A stretch of DNA of 13,199 nt from Candidatus Bipolaricaulis sp. (GCA_020062805.1 JAGUVP010000207.1:1-13199); one strand, 5' to 3'; positions 1-6,426 are shown, numbered from the stretch's first letter. The notes: generated from the sequence alone by a model not told the origin. Numbers and translations are program-made.

Positions 1-990
1 GGGCTCGACGACCAACAGGATGTCTTCGCGGCTCGTGTAATGGGCCCCGAGCTGGGCCCGCTTGTTCGGGTCCAGGCTTCGCTCGAACAGCGTCCCGAAG
101 ATGGACGGCTCGATCGCCGACCAGTCGAGCTCGGTCGCCCGGGCGAGGATCTCCAGGTCGGGTTCCTCCAGGCGCAAGGGCGGCGATCCGTCGAACAGCC
201 CGCCGTTGATGTGGGGGACAGGGTCCACGCCGAAGTAGCCTCCGGTGCGCATCGCGGCGAACAGCTCGCCGATCTTCTCCTGGAACCTCGCCGGATCGTC
301 GCGGAACGCCACGACGAGGCGGCGGAAGAGTCGGTTCGGGAGGAGGCCGATGTCCTCGGCGAACAGGCAGAACAGGAGCCGGATGAGGAAGTGCGCGGCT
401 TGGTGGGGGTCCTCGCCCCGCTCGCGCAGGGCGTCGGCGAGCCGAGAGAACTCGCGGGCCACCTGGCGCGTAACTCCCTCTGCCGTCTCCCCGACCCGCA
501 GCCGGTCGGGGTCGGTGAACACCGAGCGCAGGGTCTGGATGCCGGCAGGGGAGAGGAGGTCGTCGAGCGCGAGCCGCCACTCCTGGCGCACGGTGTTCGT
601 GAAGTTGGTGCGGATGAGAATGGTCTCCATGTCGGACACCACGAGCACCGGCGGGTTGAGGAGGGCCTCGCGGTACTGAAGAAGCTGGGCGTAGGCCGCT
701 TCGAGGTCCTTGTGCTTGCCCTTATACTCCCAAGCGAAGAACCCCTTCTTCCACACGTCGGCCCAGCCCTCTCCGCCGGCGGTCTTGCTCGCGCCCTTCT
801 CGAACGTGAACGAGGTTCCGTGCGGGTCGGCCTCGGCCGGGGTGGGATGGCCAAGCAGGCGACACAGGTCGAGGAAGTGCTCCTGGGAGGCGGCGCTCTC
901 CTTGAGCTCCGACCTCCGCCACTTGGAGACGAACGCCTGGGGCGTCATCCGCTCGCTCGTGTCTCGCGGCCGTTGCGTTGCGCGTGGCAT
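1..990 (-). CDS. MmeI-like (Type IIL) restriction-modification protein, N-terminal part, cut by left edge
   Basis: Only the first 330 codons are present; the gene runs off the left edge. Family members combine an N-terminal PD-ExK nuclease, a helical spacer and an adenine methyltransferase in one chain. Read on the minus strand, the protein has the nuclease motif D78-x9-E88-Y-K90 (as in MmeI D-x9-EMK), then LIRLLFCLFAED (about 202-213), HINGGLF (260-266), LDWSAIEPSIFGTLFE (288-303) and LGAHYTS (314-320), all close to MmeI itself. The last motif marks entry to the methyltransferase domain; its SAM and NPPY motifs lie outside. Start ATG at 990: an in-frame TAG lies at 1008-1006, and M15 is the only close alternative. 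There is no Shine-Dalgarno, but a good promoter sits just upstream. It is divergent from the ArsR gene. A related standalone methyltransferase is possible, but the intact catalytic residues favour a nuclease fusion. Confidence 0.85.
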   Translation of the reverse strand, partial: MPRATQRPRDTSERMTPQAFVSKWRRSELKESAASQEHFLDLCRLLGHPTPAEADPHGTSFTFEKGASKTAGGEGWADVWKKGFFAWEYKGKHKDLEAAYAQLLQYREALLNPPVLVVSDMETILIRTNFTNTVRQEWRLALDDLLSPAGIQTLRSVFTDPDRLRVGETAEGVTRQVAREFSRLADALRERGEDPHQAAHFLIRLLFCLFAEDIGLLPNRLFRRLVVAFRDDPARFQEKIGELFAAMRTGGYFGVDPVPHINGGLFDGSPPLRLEEPDLEILARATELDWSAIEPSIFGTLFERSLDPNKRAQLGAHYTSREDILLVVEP

Positions 991-1002
991 CGTGCGAGAA
1001 CC

Positions 1003-1031
1003 ATTCTAGGTCTACACGCGAAACGCGGCAA
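1003..1031 (-). promoter_or_regulatory. Promoter for the MmeI-like gene
   Basis: On the minus strand TTGCCG (1031-1026) and TAGAAT (1008-1003) are separated by exactly 17 bp, matching sigma-70-type consensus at 4/6 and 5/6 positions. The hexamer ends 12 nt before the ATG at 990, predicting a leader of only about 5 nt. Confidence 0.5.
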
Positions 1032-1054
1032 GCCGGGGCGCCAGCGGATGGGGC

Positions 1055-1083
1055 TTGACCTCCTTCCCATGTGAGGCTAAAGT
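1055..1083 (+). promoter_or_regulatory. Promoter for the ArsR operon
   Basis: TTGACC (1055-1060) and TAAAGT (1078-1083) are separated by 17 bp. The -10 hexamer ends 10 nt before ATG 1094, so the transcript would be nearly leaderless. The palindrome AAGTACTT (1080-1087) overlaps the -10 and is a candidate half of an autoregulatory operator, as ArsR proteins usually repress their own promoter. An imperfect CCTC...GAGG repeat lies within the spacer. Confidence 0.5.
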
Positions 1084-1093
1084 ACTTGCGCGG

Positions 1094-1450
1094 ATGCTTA
1101 AACAAAAGACGGCGACCCATGCTCCGGAGGATGTAGCGCGCCTGTGCCGAGCCCTGTCGGTGGAGACGCGGGTGCGGATGCTCGCCCTCCTCCAGAGGCG
1201 CTCGATGTGCGTGGGCGCGTTGGCCCGGGCGCTGGGGATCACCGACGCCGCCGTATCCCAGCATCTGCGCGTGTTGCGCGATGCGGAGCTCGTGATCGCC
1301 GAGCGGCGCGGCCACTTCGTCCACTACACGATCGATCCCGACACGGTGGATCGTTGGCAGCACGCCGTGGTGGGCCTGCTGAGCATCGGAGATGAGCACA
1401 CGCCCGCGAACGCGGACTGCGAGATGACGCGCAGAGGAGGTGAACGATGA
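1094..1450 (+). CDS. ArsR/SmtB-family transcriptional repressor
   Basis: A 118-residue winged-helix protein of normal ArsR length. The recognition helix-turn-helix spans about residues 41-64 (ALARALGITDAAVSQHLRVL), followed by a beta-hairpin wing RRGHFVHYTI (71-80). Family members repress their own operon and release DNA on binding a metal or reactive ligand. Cys39 sits in MCVGALA, where classical ArsR has the paired-Cys ELCVCDL motif, so only one of those two Cys is kept; Cys18 and Cys109 are also present. The sensed ligand therefore cannot be assigned. ATG 1094 is preferred over upstream TTG 1055, which lies inside the -35 element. The stop overlaps the ATG of the next gene (ATGA), implying translational coupling and a shared role with the Cys-rich micro-protein. 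Confidence 0.88.
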   Translation: MLKQKTATHAPEDVARLCRALSVETRVRMLALLQRRSMCVGALARALGITDAAVSQHLRVLRDAELVIAERRGHFVHYTIDPDTVDRWQHAVVGLLSIGDEHTPANADCEMTRRGGER

Positions 1451-1566
1451 CCGAGAAAAAGGGTTGCCAGAAGCCGGAGAACCTCAAGGGCAAGCCGAGT
1501 GAGTGCACGCCCGAGCAGATCAAGAAGTGCCACGGTTCGGAGAAGACCCATCCGTGCACGAAGTAG
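1447..1566 (+). CDS. 39-residue Cys-rich micro-protein, probable metal or thiol binder
   Basis: A short but convincing gene: strong Shine-Dalgarno AGGAGGTGA (1435-1443), ATG overlapping the ArsR stop, and a lysine-rich, non-random product. It carries four Cys (7, 20, 28, 37) and two His (29, 35) in KKGC, SEC, KKCHG and HPC. The block KPENLKGKP followed by a Cys, TPEQIKKCHG and HPC resembles small uncharacterised proteins I recall beside ArsR-type regulators in other bacteria. No signal peptide or membrane segment is seen, so it is cytoplasmic. Four Cys plus CH and HxC could form one zinc- or copper-type site, or a thiol carrier; this is inference. No established function is known to me. It is too short for ordinary gene finders and easily missed. 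Confidence 0.82.
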   Translation: MTEKKGCQKPENLKGKPSECTPEQIKKCHGSEKTHPCTK

Positions 1567-1594
1567 CACCGCCACGGTAGATCGCCAGAAACCC

Positions 1595-1630
1595 CGGGCC
1601 CGAGGGGGCAATCCATCTCCCTCGGGTCCG
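1595..1630. terminator. Hairpin after the ArsR/micro-protein operon
   Basis: A 12-bp stem (1595-1606 with 1619-1630, one G-U pair) closes a 12-nt loop 28 nt after the micro-protein stop. No U-tract follows, so it may be a weak terminator or an mRNA 3' end stabiliser. Confidence 0.45.
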
Positions 1631-1725
1631 TGTCTGCGCACCTCATCTCATCTGCCTGGGAAGGGCATGGGCAGCGTTCTCTCCATCCGTGCCTCACAGC
1701 GCGTGTATACCGTCGCGGTGAGAGG

Positions 1726-1806
1726 GTCAGGGTCACGGAGTACATCGAGGCAGCGCTGGCTCTGGCGCGGTACGAGCTGATCGAGGACGAAACGCCGTAC
1801 TACGCG
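1726..1806 (+). pseudogene. HicB-family antitoxin, N-terminal remnant
   Basis: The frame through 1741 reads VTEYIEAALALARYELIEDE then TPYYA, which matches the conserved N-terminus of HicB-type antitoxins (usual form: start, x-x-TEY-I-x-AAL, ARYELIED, YYGE-IPG). The homology stops at 1806; beyond it the frame is just the antisense of the convergent TauE gene. The position expected for the start codon is GTC, preceded by GAGAGG, so the start also looks lost. No HicA toxin is present. This is a recombination or deletion scar of a former toxin-antitoxin or solitary antitoxin gene. In HicAB systems HicB neutralises the HicA mRNA interferase. Confidence 0.65.
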
Positions 1807-2621
1807 CCGAATGCCATTGTGAGAATGCGGATTCCCACCAACGCCAGGGCAACGGCCAGGCCGCACAGGAGCCACACCCCGCGGATGCGCCGGGAAAGCT
1901 GCGCCCCGCCCTGCGCCCCGAGCACGGCGCCCATCCCGAGAGCGAGAATCTTGTAAGCGGATTCCGGAGAGAAACTGCCGGTGGCGATGTGCGCTGCGGT
2001 CCCGGCGAAGGCCATGATCGCAAGGATGAACTGCGACGTCGCCGTGGCGATGTGCACGGGAAAGTTGAGCAGACGAACGAGCGCCGGCACGTGGATGATG
2101 CCCCCGCCGATCCCGAGAAGGCTCGACACGTATCCAACGACCACGCTCAGACCCACGCCCAGGCGCCGGTTGTAGGCATAGGTGTACGTCGCTCCACCCT
2201 TCTCCACCACCGTTCGCACGGTGAGGTGCGCCCGCGGCGAACGGCGGAGGTGCGTCCTCTCCTTGCGCCGGGAGAACAAGTAGCCCGCCAAGAGGATCAT
2301 CAGCACCCCGAAGATTGCGTTGAACGCCAGGCGCGGGATGTGGTCCACGGTCAGCGCCCCCACGATCGCCCCCGGCACCGTGGCCGCCGCGAACGCGAGG
2401 CCCGACTTGTAGTCCACGCGCCCCATCCGGGCATAGGCCCAGGAGCCCGACGTGGCGTTGAACAACACGACGGCCAACGAGATGCTGCTGATGGTCAGCG
2501 CGCTTTCGTGGGGATAGAGGAGCAGGAGGATCGGGACCAACACGAACCCGCCCCCCGCCCCGATGAGCGTCCCCAGCGCCCCGGCACCACACCCCAACCC
2601 GACGAGCAGCAGGTAATGCAT
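1800..2621 (-). CDS. TauE/SafE (DUF81) family membrane transporter
   Basis: A 273-residue polytopic membrane protein of about eight helices. Both family half-repeats are visible: GTLIGAGGGFVLVPILLLL near the N-terminus and SSLLGIGGGIIHVPALVRLL in the second half, each with the glycine-rich GxGGG and downstream proline. A basic cytoplasmic loop (SRRKERTHLRR) separates the halves. Family members are thought to export sulfite, sulfoacetate or other anions and organosulfur compounds; the substrate here is unknown. ATG 2621 is chosen; GTG 2624 and TTG 2627 are in-frame alternatives. Upstream there is only a weak AGG, and the transposon end begins 10 nt from the start, so the native leader appears displaced. 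The stop codon lies within the HicB remnant sequence. Convergent with the ArsR operon. Confidence 0.85.
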   Translation of the reverse strand: MHYLLLVGLGCGAGALGTLIGAGGGFVLVPILLLLYPHESALTISSISLAVVLFNATSGSWAYARMGRVDYKSGLAFAAATVPGAIVGALTVDHIPRLAFNAIFGVLMILLAGYLFSRRKERTHLRRSPRAHLTVRTVVEKGGATYTYAYNRRLGVGLSVVVGYVSSLLGIGGGIIHVPALVRLLNFPVHIATATSQFILAIMAFAGTAAHIATGSFSPESAYKILALGMGAVLGAQGGAQLSRRIRGVWLLCGLAVALALVGIRILTMAFGA

Positions 2622-2630
2622 CACCAACCT

Positions 2631-2645
2631 GGGGTCAGATCTTGT
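2631..2645 (+). repeat. Left terminal inverted repeat of the transposase element
   Basis: This 15-bp repeat is the perfect complement of 3734-3748. An imperfect third copy sharing the 11-bp core TCTTGTTCTGT lies inside the element at 2838-2848. Confidence 0.8.
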
Positions 2646-2784
2646 TCTGTGCGTTGTGAGATTCGGTATTCAGTCGTACAGGAGGAGCCATAGCCTTCAC
2701 TGACCTTCCACAGATGGAGAACCCACCACGCCGCCCGCATCCCCTGGAACAGGGCTGGCCGATCGCTGCCGGCTCGTCGGACGG

Positions 2785-3702
2785 TCAATGGCGTCCACGC
2801 CGTGCGGGGAGCCGCGCTGCACGCGAGCCGGTCTTCGTCTTGTTCTGTTCCTTCCCCACAGCGGTCCGGTTCGCGACGCGGCTGATCGTCGAGTAGTGCA
2901 GGTCGAGGTATCGCGCCACCTCCGAGAGCGTGTACCCATGCTCGTGGATCGCCCGGTAAATGCCTCGGTTCCGCACTGCCTTATCGCGCCCAGCTTTGGC
3001 GAACAGCGTCGCCAACGAGGGCTGTGCCACCAGCCGCTGCTGCCGCGGCACATCGCGGATAGCTTCAGCTTCCCGGAAGAGCGGCCGCATTTTGGTCACG
3101 AACCGATCGGTTCCCAGCAAGACTCCACCGCGGAGATCCTCCCACACCGTCACATCGTAGCCCTGCCGCACGAACTGCCGGTACTCCGCCTGCGCTTGGT
3201 CACGACTGTCATTGAACTGGGACAGAATCCACTTGGTAGTTAGGAAACGGGGACACGGCACCTCCCCCACCGTCGCCCGGTAGCTGCTCCACCGCCAGTG
3301 CCGCGGGTGGCTCGCGAGTCCCATCCGGACGGGGTTGAGCACCACATATCGACATAGCTCTAGTAGGTAGCTCTGCTTCTCGACGAGGATCGCCTTGAAC
3401 CTCCCCTGGAGCACATGTCCCACACGGTCGTGGCGCCGGTTGAACCCTTGGGTATAGACGCCGTTGAGCTGGCGCATGCCTCGGGACAGGTTCAGCTCCG
3501 GGGTCTCCAACAGGAGGTGGTAGTGGTTCGGCATGAGGCAGTAAGCGTGCACGATCCACCCGAAGCGCTGAACGACGTCGCCAAGAACCTGGAGGAACTG
3601 GTGACGGTCAGCATCGTCGATGAAGATGTCCTGACGTGCGTTCCCCCGCGCGGTTACGTGGTAGACCGCTCCCGAGTACTCGATCCGCAATGGTCGCGCC
3701 AT
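2785..3702 (-). CDS. REP-associated-type tyrosine transposase (Y1_Tnp, HUH family)
   Basis: A 305-residue transposase starting with the typical MARPLRIEY at ATG 3702 (upstream in-frame GTG codons are not needed). The Y1 domain has the metal-binding HUH motif N59-H60-Y61-H62-LLL and the catalytic tyrosine in C-R-Y119-VVLNPVRMGL. A C-terminal helix-turn-helix (about 257-276, YTLSEVARYLDLHYSTISRV) is a usual appendage of the longer members. Such enzymes nick and rejoin single-stranded DNA at hairpins. The domain looks intact. The tail after GKEQNK (residues 283-288) seems to be read-through: at 2829-2848 the gene crosses a degenerate copy of the terminal repeat, where the intact repeat would give QNKI-stop. 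A TTGACA-like hexamer (3732-3727) lies upstream, but no matching -10 is clear. Confidence 0.88.
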   Translation of the reverse strand: MARPLRIEYSGAVYHVTARGNARQDIFIDDADRHQFLQVLGDVVQRFGWIVHAYCLMPNHYHLLLETPELNLSRGMRQLNGVYTQGFNRRHDRVGHVLQGRFKAILVEKQSYLLELCRYVVLNPVRMGLASHPRHWRWSSYRATVGEVPCPRFLTTKWILSQFNDSRDQAQAEYRQFVRQGYDVTVWEDLRGGVLLGTDRFVTKMRPLFREAEAIRDVPRQQRLVAQPSLATLFAKAGRDKAVRNRGIYRAIHEHGYTLSEVARYLDLHYSTISRVANRTAVGKEQNKTKTGSRAARLPARRGRH

Positions 3703-3733
3703 AACCACAATTTACACCATTCGATGTGTCAAG

Positions 3734-3748
3734 ACAAGATCTGACCCC
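3734..3748 (-). repeat. Right terminal inverted repeat of the transposase element
   Basis: This is the perfect 15-bp complement of 2631-2645, lying 32 nt upstream of the transposase ATG. Identity between the two ends stops immediately outside and inside the 15 bp. Confidence 0.8.
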
Positions 3749-3764
3749 TGTCCCTCACTTGCGG

Positions 3765-4385
3765 TCACTTTCTCCTGCGGATGAGGTGGTACACAATGAG
3801 TAACACGCCAACGGCGATCAGTGCCACGGGCCACAGGAGCCCGATGAGGTCCCTCACGCCCCCCACGAGCAACGCTCCCAGGATGGCCAACGCCGCGGAC
3901 GGGAACCAGGCCCAGGTCTGACGCCCTCCCGTAGTCGGAGCGAGGGCCACCACCGCAAACGTGGCCGCCAACCCGAGGAAGAGCGCTCCGCCTCGCCCCC
4001 GATCGGGGAGAGCGGAAACGCTCCCCACGGTGAGGAGGGCTCCGGCCGGAATCAGCGCCCACCACTGCTCTCGGTCGGAGAGGTACACGATCGCAAACCC
4101 GACCCCGATCGAGCCCAGAAACGCAAGACCGCTCCTCGCGCCGGCCCCGGGACCGAGCAAGGCCGAGAGGGCAAGCCCCAGGAGCGTGCACCCGGGAATG
4201 GCCGCCCACCACTGGCGCCGATCGCGGGCGAACACTCCGAGGAACACGGCCCCTCCCACCGCGAACAGCCCGGCTCCGACCGCCGTCCTCCGCTCGCCGA
4301 ACACGTTCAGGTTGTGGAGCAAGAGGAGAACGCCTCCTACGACCAGCCCTAGTGCAATCCACGTCCCGATGCGATTCTCTTTCAT
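3765..4385 (-). CDS. Polytopic membrane protein with three RQWW-type repeats
   Basis: A 206-residue protein with about eight predicted membrane helices. The last segment (LLWPVALIAVGVLLIVYHLI, then RRRK) resembles the LiaI/LiaF-like transmembrane region (WP-x-x-LI-x-x-G). A motif recurs at about 50-residue spacing: DRRQWWAAIPG (55-65), DREQWWALIPAG (104-115) and RQTWAWFPSAA (155-165), each at a helix boundary, suggesting internal triplication of a helix pair plus an aromatic interface loop. ATG 4385 is chosen; the frame is open further upstream to 4520 but that extension reads as low-complexity antisense. Shine-Dalgarno is weak. Function is unknown; a role in envelope sensing by analogy with LiaF is only a guess. 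Before transposon insertion it may have been cotranscribed with the TauE gene. Confidence 0.78.
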   Translation of the reverse strand: MKENRIGTWIALGLVVGGVLLLLHNLNVFGERRTAVGAGLFAVGGAVFLGVFARDRRQWWAAIPGCTLLGLALSALLGPGAGARSGLAFLGSIGVGFAIVYLSDREQWWALIPAGALLTVGSVSALPDRGRGGALFLGLAATFAVVALAPTTGGRQTWAWFPSAALAILGALLVGGVRDLIGLLWPVALIAVGVLLIVYHLIRRRK

Positions 4386-4540
4386 GTCGTTCGAGTATGC
4401 GGCAAAGCGCCAGCTCGGACGAGCGGCGCCCCCCTCTCTGGGGCTCGGCCTGTCACAGCCAATCCGTCGGAGCCCCGCGGGGCACGGGAATGAGCAGGTC
4501 ACGAGAGCAGGTGTGCTCAAGCCACCAGCCGCGGGTTCGC

Positions 4541-4569
4541 TATCATCGCGTGTGCGTCATTGGCGCACA
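4541..4569 (+). promoter_or_regulatory. Possible promoter and operator of the CPBP gene
   Basis: TATCAT (4541-4546) matches the -10 consensus at 5/6 positions, but no good -35 is seen. An inverted repeat TGTGCG (4551-4556) / CGCACA (4564-4569) covers the expected transcription start and could be an operator or leader hairpin. Confidence 0.3.
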
Positions 4570-4586
4570 ACATCTGCAGGACGAAC

Positions 4587-5483
4587 ATGGAACAGAAGGG
4601 GGGCCGGATGCTCGTGTGGTGGAAGGCGGTGCTGCTTGCAGGACTGTTCATCGCCGTGACGCTCGTGGTGGGACTCGTTGGCGGGCTGGCTATCTCCCTA
4701 TCCTCAACGGTTGAGGACACCGAAGCGCTCGCCGCCCAGGAGGTCGCAACACTGCCCTGGCTCCTGGCAGCGAGCATCGTGCTTGCATCTCTGGCCGTGT
4801 GGGCGATGGGACGAAAACACGTTCCCTGGACGCCCAGCAGACTTCGTCACACGGTACGGGTTGGCCTGCTGTTCCTGGCGCCCGCCGTCGTGCTCGTCAT
4901 CGGCGCCACGCTATTGCAGGCCTTCATCCTCGAGCTCCTTCCCATCGGCCCGGAGCGCTATCCCCACGACCCCCAGCAGCTTGCGCAGCTCCCATTCTGG
5001 GTTGTGCTCGTGACGTGGGTGTTCGTGCCAGCCGTGTTCGAGGAGATCGCGTTTCGCGGGGTCATCCAACCCGGGCTCACCCGGGCGCACGGAGCGTTGG
5101 TCGGTGTGCTCCTGTCATCTGTGTTGTTCGCTCTGGTCCACCTGGAACCGGTTCAGATGGCCGCAGTCTTCATCATGGGCCTCGCGTTCGGCTACCTGCG
5201 GCACGCCTCGCGCTCCGTCTATCCGGCCATGGTGGCCCACGGGTTTCTCAACTTCCTCGCGGTGGTCGGCATGAGGGCAGCGGAAACCGTTCCCACCCCG
5301 GCCGTTCCTCCCGCCGGTGGCCCGCACCCGTTCATCCCCGCCCTGTGGGGTCTGGGGTGCGTAATCCTGGCCGTAGCCATGTGCAGGGGGTTGGGTCGCC
5401 GGCTGTTTCCAGTGACAACACCCCCACCACCCGATGGCGCCCATTCGCCAGGTCCACCACGCCCTGAGAGCGGTGGGGGCTGA
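4587..5483 (+). CDS. CPBP-family intramembrane protease (Abi/CAAX-type)
   Basis: A 298-residue multi-helix membrane protein. All CPBP (Pfam Abi) active-site motifs are visible: E152-E153-IAFRG (EExxxR), F-A-L-V-H185 (FxxxH) and H218-G-F-L-N222 (HxxxN), the glutamates and histidines that activate water inside the membrane. Prokaryotic members cleave membrane substrates, process signals or protect against self-made bacteriocins; the substrate here is unknown. The C-terminal tail (PPPPDGAHSPGPPRPESGGG) is proline/glycine-rich and probably disordered. ATG 4587 is preferred because AGGA (4579-4582) lies upstream; ATG 4608, behind a G-run, is a possible alternative, and TTG 4560 would fit a near-leaderless start. 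Divergent from the membrane protein gene at 3765-4385; no bacteriocin or immunity genes nearby. Confidence 0.88.
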   Translation: MEQKGGRMLVWWKAVLLAGLFIAVTLVVGLVGGLAISLSSTVEDTEALAAQEVATLPWLLAASIVLASLAVWAMGRKHVPWTPSRLRHTVRVGLLFLAPAVVLVIGATLLQAFILELLPIGPERYPHDPQQLAQLPFWVVLVTWVFVPAVFEEIAFRGVIQPGLTRAHGALVGVLLSSVLFALVHLEPVQMAAVFIMGLAFGYLRHASRSVYPAMVAHGFLNFLAVVGMRAAETVPTPAVPPAGGPHPFIPALWGLGCVILAVAMCRGLGRRLFPVTTPPPPDGAHSPGPPRPESGGG

Positions 5484-5535
5484 GGAAGAGGAGCAGGCCG
5501 CGGCCAGGCGTCACGAGCCCCTGAGCGTGATCGCG

Positions 5536-6426
5536 CTACGGCTGGAGGTTGGCGAACACCTCGTGGATGTTCCCTTCGGGGTCCGCGAAGAGGGCCGTGC
5601 GCTGATTCCACGGCATGTCCTGCGGCGGCGCGACCCCTGCCGCGCCGTGCTCCAGCAGGATCCGATAGGCTTCGTCCACGTCCGCGGAGCTGTCGCACCG
5701 GAACGCGAGTTCGAACCTTTGCCCGCGGACGGGCTCCTTGAACGCAGGGCTGTGCGCGTGCATCACGCTCCGCTCGCACAGGGCGAACCGAACCCCATTG
5801 TTCTCGAACTCAACGTACTTCCCCAGATCGTCCTTCACGAGGAACCCGAGCACGTCGCGGTAGAAGCTGCGCATAGGGTCCATGGCATCCACCCACACCG
5901 TGACGAGGTCCACGCGGGCCACCAGCGGCAACGGGCATGGCGCCCGTGTCGTGCCCGCGGGCAGCGTCAGGCGGAGGACCTCCTCTCCCTCTTCCTTCAC
6001 CCCGGTATCGGTGAACCCGTACTTCAGGTAGAACCCGTACGGCCCCTCCGGCTCTTCGAGGACGACCGACGTGTACATCGTGCGGACTCCACGGTGGGCG
6101 AAGTAGGCCACAAGCTGGTCGAGAACTTGCTTCCCATAGCCCTTGCGCTGCCACGGGCGGCCGATCATGAACCGCCACAGGCCCACCGCGGGACGGTCCG
6201 CCTCCGGGACATCTCCCCCGTCGAGGTCCACCATCACGAACCCGATCGGCTCGTCGCCAAGGTAGATCGCCCGCATCCACGCTGCATCTGAGACGTGGGC
6301 CTGGGCCACGGAGACCGCGTTCGGGGCCACGCAGTGCGACTGTGGCTCCGTGAGGGTCTCGCTCAGGCGGATCAAGGCGCGCAGGTTGTCGCCAGTCACC
6401 GGCCGCAGCGTGATCCTGGGTTCCAT
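5536..6426 (-). CDS. GNAT acetyltransferase fused to a VOC (glyoxalase/bleomycin-resistance) domain
   Basis: A 296-residue two-domain protein. Residues 1-155 form a GNAT domain: GFVMVDLD (62-69), the acetyl-CoA pyrophosphate loop Q93-R-K-G96-Y-G98, and the C-terminal FYLKYGF (132-138). This resembles BltD/SpeG-type polyamine acetyltransferases. Residues 168-296 form a VOC domain: SFYRDVLGF (187-195), YVEFE (204-208), FELAF (238-242) and DPEGNIHEVF (282-291). The usual first-strand His/Gln metal ligand is not evident (VDLVTVWVD), so the VOC part may bind rather than convert its ligand. Plausible role: modification or sequestration of a toxic small molecule, inferred from family only. ATG 6426 has TGAGGA six nt upstream. 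The reading frame is continuous, so this is a true fusion and not two overlapping genes. Convergent with the CPBP gene. Confidence 0.87.
   Translation of the reverse strand: MEPRITLRPVTGDNLRALIRLSETLTEPQSHCVAPNAVSVAQAHVSDAAWMRAIYLGDEPIGFVMVDLDGGDVPEADRPAVGLWRFMIGRPWQRKGYGKQVLDQLVAYFAHRGVRTMYTSVVLEEPEGPYGFYLKYGFTDTGVKEEGEEVLRLTLPAGTTRAPCPLPLVARVDLVTVWVDAMDPMRSFYRDVLGFLVKDDLGKYVEFENNGVRFALCERSVMHAHSPAFKEPVRGQRFELAFRCDSSADVDEAYRILLEHGAAGVAPPQDMPWNQRTALFADPEGNIHEVFANLQP

Larger units (their letters stand above)
2631..3748 (-). mobile_element. Y1-transposase (RAYT/IS200-like) element with 15-bp terminal inverted repeats
   Basis: Perfect 15-bp inverted repeats GGGGTCAGATCTTGT (2631-2645) and its complement (3734-3748) enclose one transposase gene and give a 1118-bp unit. 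No target-site duplication is seen, as expected for HUH single-strand transposition. The element sits between two same-strand membrane protein genes, only 10 nt from the TauE start and 16 nt from the stop of the gene ending at 3765. Confidence 0.7.

Noticed and set aside
40..1074. Long plus-strand frame of 344 codons at the left end
   Set aside because: It is the antisense of the MmeI-like gene; its product is Arg/Glu/Val-rich low-complexity text with no family motif, while the minus strand shows clear MmeI motifs.
1648..2592. Minus-strand frame of 314 codons overlapping the TauE gene
   Set aside because: It is a shifted frame of the transporter gene with no hydrophobic pattern; the adjacent frame gives a clean TauE protein.
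4551..4569. Rho-independent terminator before the CPBP gene
   Set aside because: The 6-bp stem has no U-tract and lies downstream of a -10-like hexamer, so an operator or leader structure is more likely.
5705..5720. tRNA T-arm-like sequence (AGTTCGAACCT)
   Set aside because: It is inside the GNAT-VOC coding sequence and no acceptor or anticodon stem surrounds it.
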